From NCBI GenBank assembly GCA_947474365.1, contig CANJIU010000040.1:1-64000 (forward strand): a stretch of 64,000 nt of DNA, given 5' to 3'. The position numbers were made by a program, and so were the translations under genes. Shown in pieces: positions 61,254 through 64,000 of the stretch. Each line of letters opens with the position of its first letter. Position 1 is the stretch's first letter. The notes under the pieces are model-generated. The model ran no database searches, was not told the origin of the DNA, and worked only from the letters and a program-made list of their open reading frames with translations. Source of the DNA: Opitutia bacterium (lineage in GTDB: Bacteria > Verrucomicrobiota > Verrucomicrobiia > Opitutales > Opitutaceae).

Positions 61254-62818
61254 TTTGCCTTCCCCTTCCCCTTGCCCTTCGCAGCGGCACCGTCGGTCCG
61301 CGGAAACCGCACCACCTCGACATCGTTCGGCTGGACCGCGCCGGATGTGCTCCGGCCCTCGCGAATGAACTTCTCCAAAGTCGCCCGCATCGTCGCAACC
61401 AGTTCCTTTTTTTCCGCCGCGAGGTTTCGCGTTTCGCCGAGGTCATCGTCAAGGTTGTAGAGTTGCACGGCGGTGCCGGCCTCCGGGTCGGCCGCGAGCA
61501 CGAGTTTCCACGGGCCGCGGCGCAAACTGGGAATGCCACTGGCGGCGCAGCTCACCGCGTTGTCGCGCGTGGGCCGATCATCGCCGCGCAAGAGTGGCAG
61601 CAGGCTGAAACTGTCCTCTCCCGCCGTCGGCGGAAGCGTCGTCCCCAGCAGGTCCGCCAGGGTCGCGATGAAGTCGGCCTGATGCACGAGTTGCCGCGAC
61701 ACGCGGCCGGGGCTCACCACGCCTGGCCAGCGCACGATCAGCGGCACGCGATGCCCGCCTTCATAAACCGATCCTTTGAAGTCGCGCAGCGGTCCGCTCG
61801 AGGCATGGCCCTTCGCCTTCATCTGCGCATAGGCCTGCGGCGCGCAACCGTTGTCGCTCGTGAAAATCACCAGCGTGTTTTCCGCCGCACCGCTGGTCTC
61901 AAGCGCAGCGAGGACGCGCCCCACCACGGCGTCCGTCTCCATCACAAAATCTCCATACGGACCGAGGCCGCTCTTGCCGCCCCACTCCGCGTTCGGCGCA
62001 ATCGGCGTGTGCGGGGCCGTCAGCGGTAAATACAGGAGAAACGGCTGTCGCGCCTTCGTCTGACGCGAGATGAAATCCACCGCGCGGTCGCCGAGCGCGG
62101 GCAAAATGCCTTCCAGTTTCCAATTCTCCAGTGCCGGACCCGCCAATCCCGCGAGGTGAGGTTTGAGCAACGCCAACGGCAGGAAGACCGACGGGATGCC
62201 GACGGTGCGATCGTTTTCGATGAAGCAATACGGCGACTGATTGGGGACGTCCGTGCCGAAGTACTCGTCGAAGCCGCGCGTCGTCGGCCCACCTGCGATT
62301 GGCTGCGAGAAAAGCGCCCGCCACGCGGCCCGATGCGCGTCCGTTACCGGCGGCGACACCGCCCGGCCCGGGGCAAACATTTCCTTCTGCTCCGCCGGAA
62401 TGTTCCAGTCCCACCCCAGGTGCCATTTGCCGATGCACGCCGTGCGGTAGCCATGCTGCTTCGCCAACCCCGCAATCGTAAGCCGGTCCGGCGCAATCAA
62501 CGGCGCTCCCAAATGCTCCACGATGCCGCTCTGCAATCGGGTCCGCCAATGGTACCGCCCGGTCAACAGCGCGTACCGAGTCGGCGAGCACACGCCGGAG
62601 GACGTATGACCGTCGGTGAACCGTATCCCCTGGGTCGCCAGCCGATCAATGTGCGGCGTCTTGATCTTTCCTCCCTCGGGGTTGTAGCACTGGACGTCAC
62701 CGTATCCGAGGTCGTCGGCGAGAATGATGACGACATTGGGACGTGGCACGGCGGCGAGTGACGAAACCCACAGGACCAGCGAGGCGAGGACGAACGCGAA
62801 AACGAGAGAGCGTTTCAT
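61250..62818 (-). CDS. Exported arylsulfatase (S1 family)
   Basis: A 522-residue sulfatase. ATG 62818 opens the signal peptide (MKRSLVFAFVLASLVLWVSS); the frame continues upstream without signal character. The metal ligands are D35-D36 in IILADDLGYGDVQCY. The formylglycine motif is C77-S-P-T-R (VCSPTRYALLTGRYHWRT), a normal C-x-P-x-R. FTSDNGCAPQAYAQMKAKGH holds the later ligands. It belongs to the arylsulfatase A-type branch, distinct from the three iduronate-2-sulfatase-like proteins in this window. A lysine/glycine-rich tail (KGKGKGKAK) ends the chain. The gene lies 52 bp after a ceramidase-like gene and overlaps the CE15 start, suggesting translational coupling. Confidence 0.94.
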   Translation of the reverse strand: MKRSLVFAFVLASLVLWVSSLAAVPRPNVVIILADDLGYGDVQCYNPEGGKIKTPHIDRLATQGIRFTDGHTSSGVCSPTRYALLTGRYHWRTRLQSGIVEHLGAPLIAPDRLTIAGLAKQHGYRTACIGKWHLGWDWNIPAEQKEMFAPGRAVSPPVTDAHRAAWRALFSQPIAGGPTTRGFDEYFGTDVPNQSPYCFIENDRTVGIPSVFLPLALLKPHLAGLAGPALENWKLEGILPALGDRAVDFISRQTKARQPFLLYLPLTAPHTPIAPNAEWGGKSGLGPYGDFVMETDAVVGRVLAALETSGAAENTLVIFTSDNGCAPQAYAQMKAKGHASSGPLRDFKGSVYEGGHRVPLIVRWPGVVSPGRVSRQLVHQADFIATLADLLGTTLPPTAGEDSFSLLPLLRGDDRPTRDNAVSCAASGIPSLRRGPWKLVLAADPEAGTAVQLYNLDDDLGETRNLAAEKKELVATMRATLEKFIREGRSTSGAVQPNDVEVVRFPRTDGAAAKGKGKGKAK

Positions 62819-62870
62819 GGGTGGGGGCAGGCGATCAGGCCGACGGGGCGGCGGCGAAAGAGAATTCGAT

Positions 62871-64000
62871 TCACCCTCCGTCCGCGAGCTTCCGGAGCAA
62901 TTCGAGAATGCCGGCGCGGATCTTCGGCTCGGCGCCGACCTCAAGGAAACTCGAACGCGCCGCCCAGGTCTCGTACCCGCCCCACTCGTGCTGCTGTGGC
63001 GTGGGCAGGTATCCGCCATAGCCATTCGCGAGTTCGATCGTGAACGTCGACTTGAACGGGCTCTGCCGCTTGATCGCCAAACCGGTCTCGGCAAAGACCT
63101 CGCTCGGAGCCGCCCCGATGCCGAGCCCGCCCACGCGAAACGCCTGCAGCGTGATGGGCACCGTTGACGGATATTTTTCAAGCTCCAGCGTTTCCCGCGC
63201 GTAGATGGCCGGTCGCGACAGGCGCTGCGCAGGACCGGCACCGCCGGCTAGTTTTTGCGCCCAGGCCAGCCGCGCCGCATCGGGACGGCGCACGCCCAGG
63301 TCCAGCACGACCGTGCGCGCCGCCAGCGGCACCCAGTCGAGATGTCGGATGCCGTGCACCACCCGCAAGACCTCCTGCGCCACACCGTCGGCGACCTCGC
63401 GGACCCGCGCATAGGGCGGCTGGGGCCGCGCCGGTTTGCTGAGGTCCGCACTGTTCACGTCGCCGCAGGTGCCGTTCGCCATCAGGCCGACGAAGGGGGG
63501 ATCCTGTCGGTCGGCGCCGAGCAATTGCTGGATGCGGTCGGCAAACGCCCCGAAATAATCCGCACTGATCTGGCCCGCCGGCACACCGCCGGCATAATGC
63601 ATCCCGTAGTTGGCCAGTACCGCGAGCGGGCGGCCGTCGGCGTGTTGGAGCGAAACGACGAACACCTCGGGGTCGACCGGACCGGCCGGCCGATCCACGG
63701 CGGCGCGGTCCGGATTCATCGCGACCTTTTCGGGCGGTCCGCCAAACGGGCTGGCCACCGCCTTCTCCGGCTTCACGAACCAGCGGCGGTTGAAAACGAA
63801 CTCCGGTTTCTGACCGCTGCCCCACCCAATCTTCGCGGGCGCGAGTTGGTGGTTCGCGCGCTGAATGCCGTCGGCAATCCGTTGGGCGAGAAAATCGGCG
63901 TAACGGCGGTTGGCCTCGCCCAGACCGAGTTCGACCGTGCGGGGCGAACTGTGGGTGTGGGTCGCGGATATCAGCACCCGATCAGGCGGCAATCCGGTAG
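62871..64000 (-). CDS. Neutral/alkaline ceramidase-like hydrolase (5' end beyond window)
   Basis: The open frame runs off the right edge, so the signal peptide and first part are missing; about 376 residues are visible. The visible part starts within TGLPPDRVLISATHTHSSPR, carrying the family's HTH-S motif. MHYAGGVPAGQISADYFG and LMANGTCGDVNSADL are the zinc-site type regions, and a C-terminal ELANGYGGYLPTPQQHEWGG corresponds to the FELANGxxGYIPTPEQHxxGGY-type signature. It is similar in layout to the N-terminal domain of the fusion at 34451-39706 and to the protein at 57705-59117. It is followed by the arylsulfatase gene at 52 bp. The substrate is unknown. Confidence 0.88.
   Translation of the reverse strand, partial: TGLPPDRVLISATHTHSSPRTVELGLGEANRRYADFLAQRIADGIQRANHQLAPAKIGWGSGQKPEFVFNRRWFVKPEKAVASPFGGPPEKVAMNPDRAAVDRPAGPVDPEVFVVSLQHADGRPLAVLANYGMHYAGGVPAGQISADYFGAFADRIQQLLGADRQDPPFVGLMANGTCGDVNSADLSKPARPQPPYARVREVADGVAQEVLRVVHGIRHLDWVPLAARTVVLDLGVRRPDAARLAWAQKLAGGAGPAQRLSRPAIYARETLELEKYPSTVPITLQAFRVGGLGIGAAPSEVFAETGLAIKRQSPFKSTFTIELANGYGGYLPTPQQHEWGGYETWAARSSFLEVGAEPKIRAGILELLRKLADGG

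Noticed and set aside
62819..63241. 141-codon N-terminal extension of the arylsulfatase frame
   Set aside because: It overlaps the ceramidase-like gene at 62871 onward and lacks signal character; the ATG at 62818 directly precedes a normal signal peptide.
1..64000. tRNA, rRNA, CRISPR arrays, prophage or replication origin
   Set aside because: No tRNA-like cloverleaf, rRNA signature, regular spacer-repeat array, phage structural genes or DnaA-box cluster was noticed on reading either strand.

Overview
The window looks like a chromosomal accessory region of a Verrucomicrobiota bacterium, most likely family Opitutaceae. The evidence is high GC content, six very large TonB-dependent receptors (several with the Opitutus-type 'LSPFVV' segment before the plug), four exported sulfatases, PVC-type CxxCH haem-binding proteins, DUF1501 and DUF1549/DUF1553 proteins, a CE15 glucuronoyl esterase, and a giant Ig/RCC1/BspA surface protein with the aspartate-rich C-terminal repeat seen in PVC giant proteins. 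This placement rests on recognising families by eye; no database was searched.

Layout. (1) 1-9158: two TonB receptors (1023-3902, 5919-8966) and a small SdpI-like membrane protein, set in gene-poor DNA full of decayed repeats, IS110 transposase scraps, a TonB-receptor gene scrap and 11-bp tandem repeats. (2) 9159-10403: a VOC/glyoxalase gene, a two-CW protein and a decayed second copy of the VOC gene. (3) 10416-19543, minus strand: enolase-superfamily dehydratase (cis-3-hydroxyproline dehydratase-like), GH32 fructan hydrolase, TonB receptor and sulfatase, probably one utilisation locus. (4) 19544-21394: gene-poor, with a perfect 16-bp hairpin and one small hypothetical gene. (5) 21395-28393, plus strand: a 2332-residue surface protein. 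(6) 28768-52875, minus strand: two tandem TonB receptors, then CocE-type hydrolase, PVC haem-binding protein, Dabb protein, sulfatase, a ceramidase-LamG-haem-binding fusion, DUF1549/1553 protein and DUF1501 protein, tightly packed and partly overlapping. (7) 53238-64000, minus strand: a ceramidase-like hydrolase (cut by the window end), sulfatase and CE15 esterase, then a FadR-type regulator with an apparent operator in its own promoter, a second ceramidase-like hydrolase, a TonB receptor and a sulfatase.

How the genes fit together. The minus-strand blocks look like uptake-and-degradation loci for sulfated or esterified organic polymers. TonB receptors would move oligomers across the outer membrane. 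Exported sulfatases, esterases and ceramidase-like amidohydrolases would remove substituents. The c-type haem-binding, DUF1549/1553 and DUF1501 proteins add an electron-transfer or export-linked function of unknown chemistry. Apart from GH32 there are no recognisable glycoside hydrolases or polysaccharide lyases, so backbone cleavage must be encoded elsewhere, or the substrates are not classical polysaccharides. Intergenic DNA carries several repeat families and at least two decayed paralogue fragments, so the region appears to have been rearranged by recombination and insertion elements.
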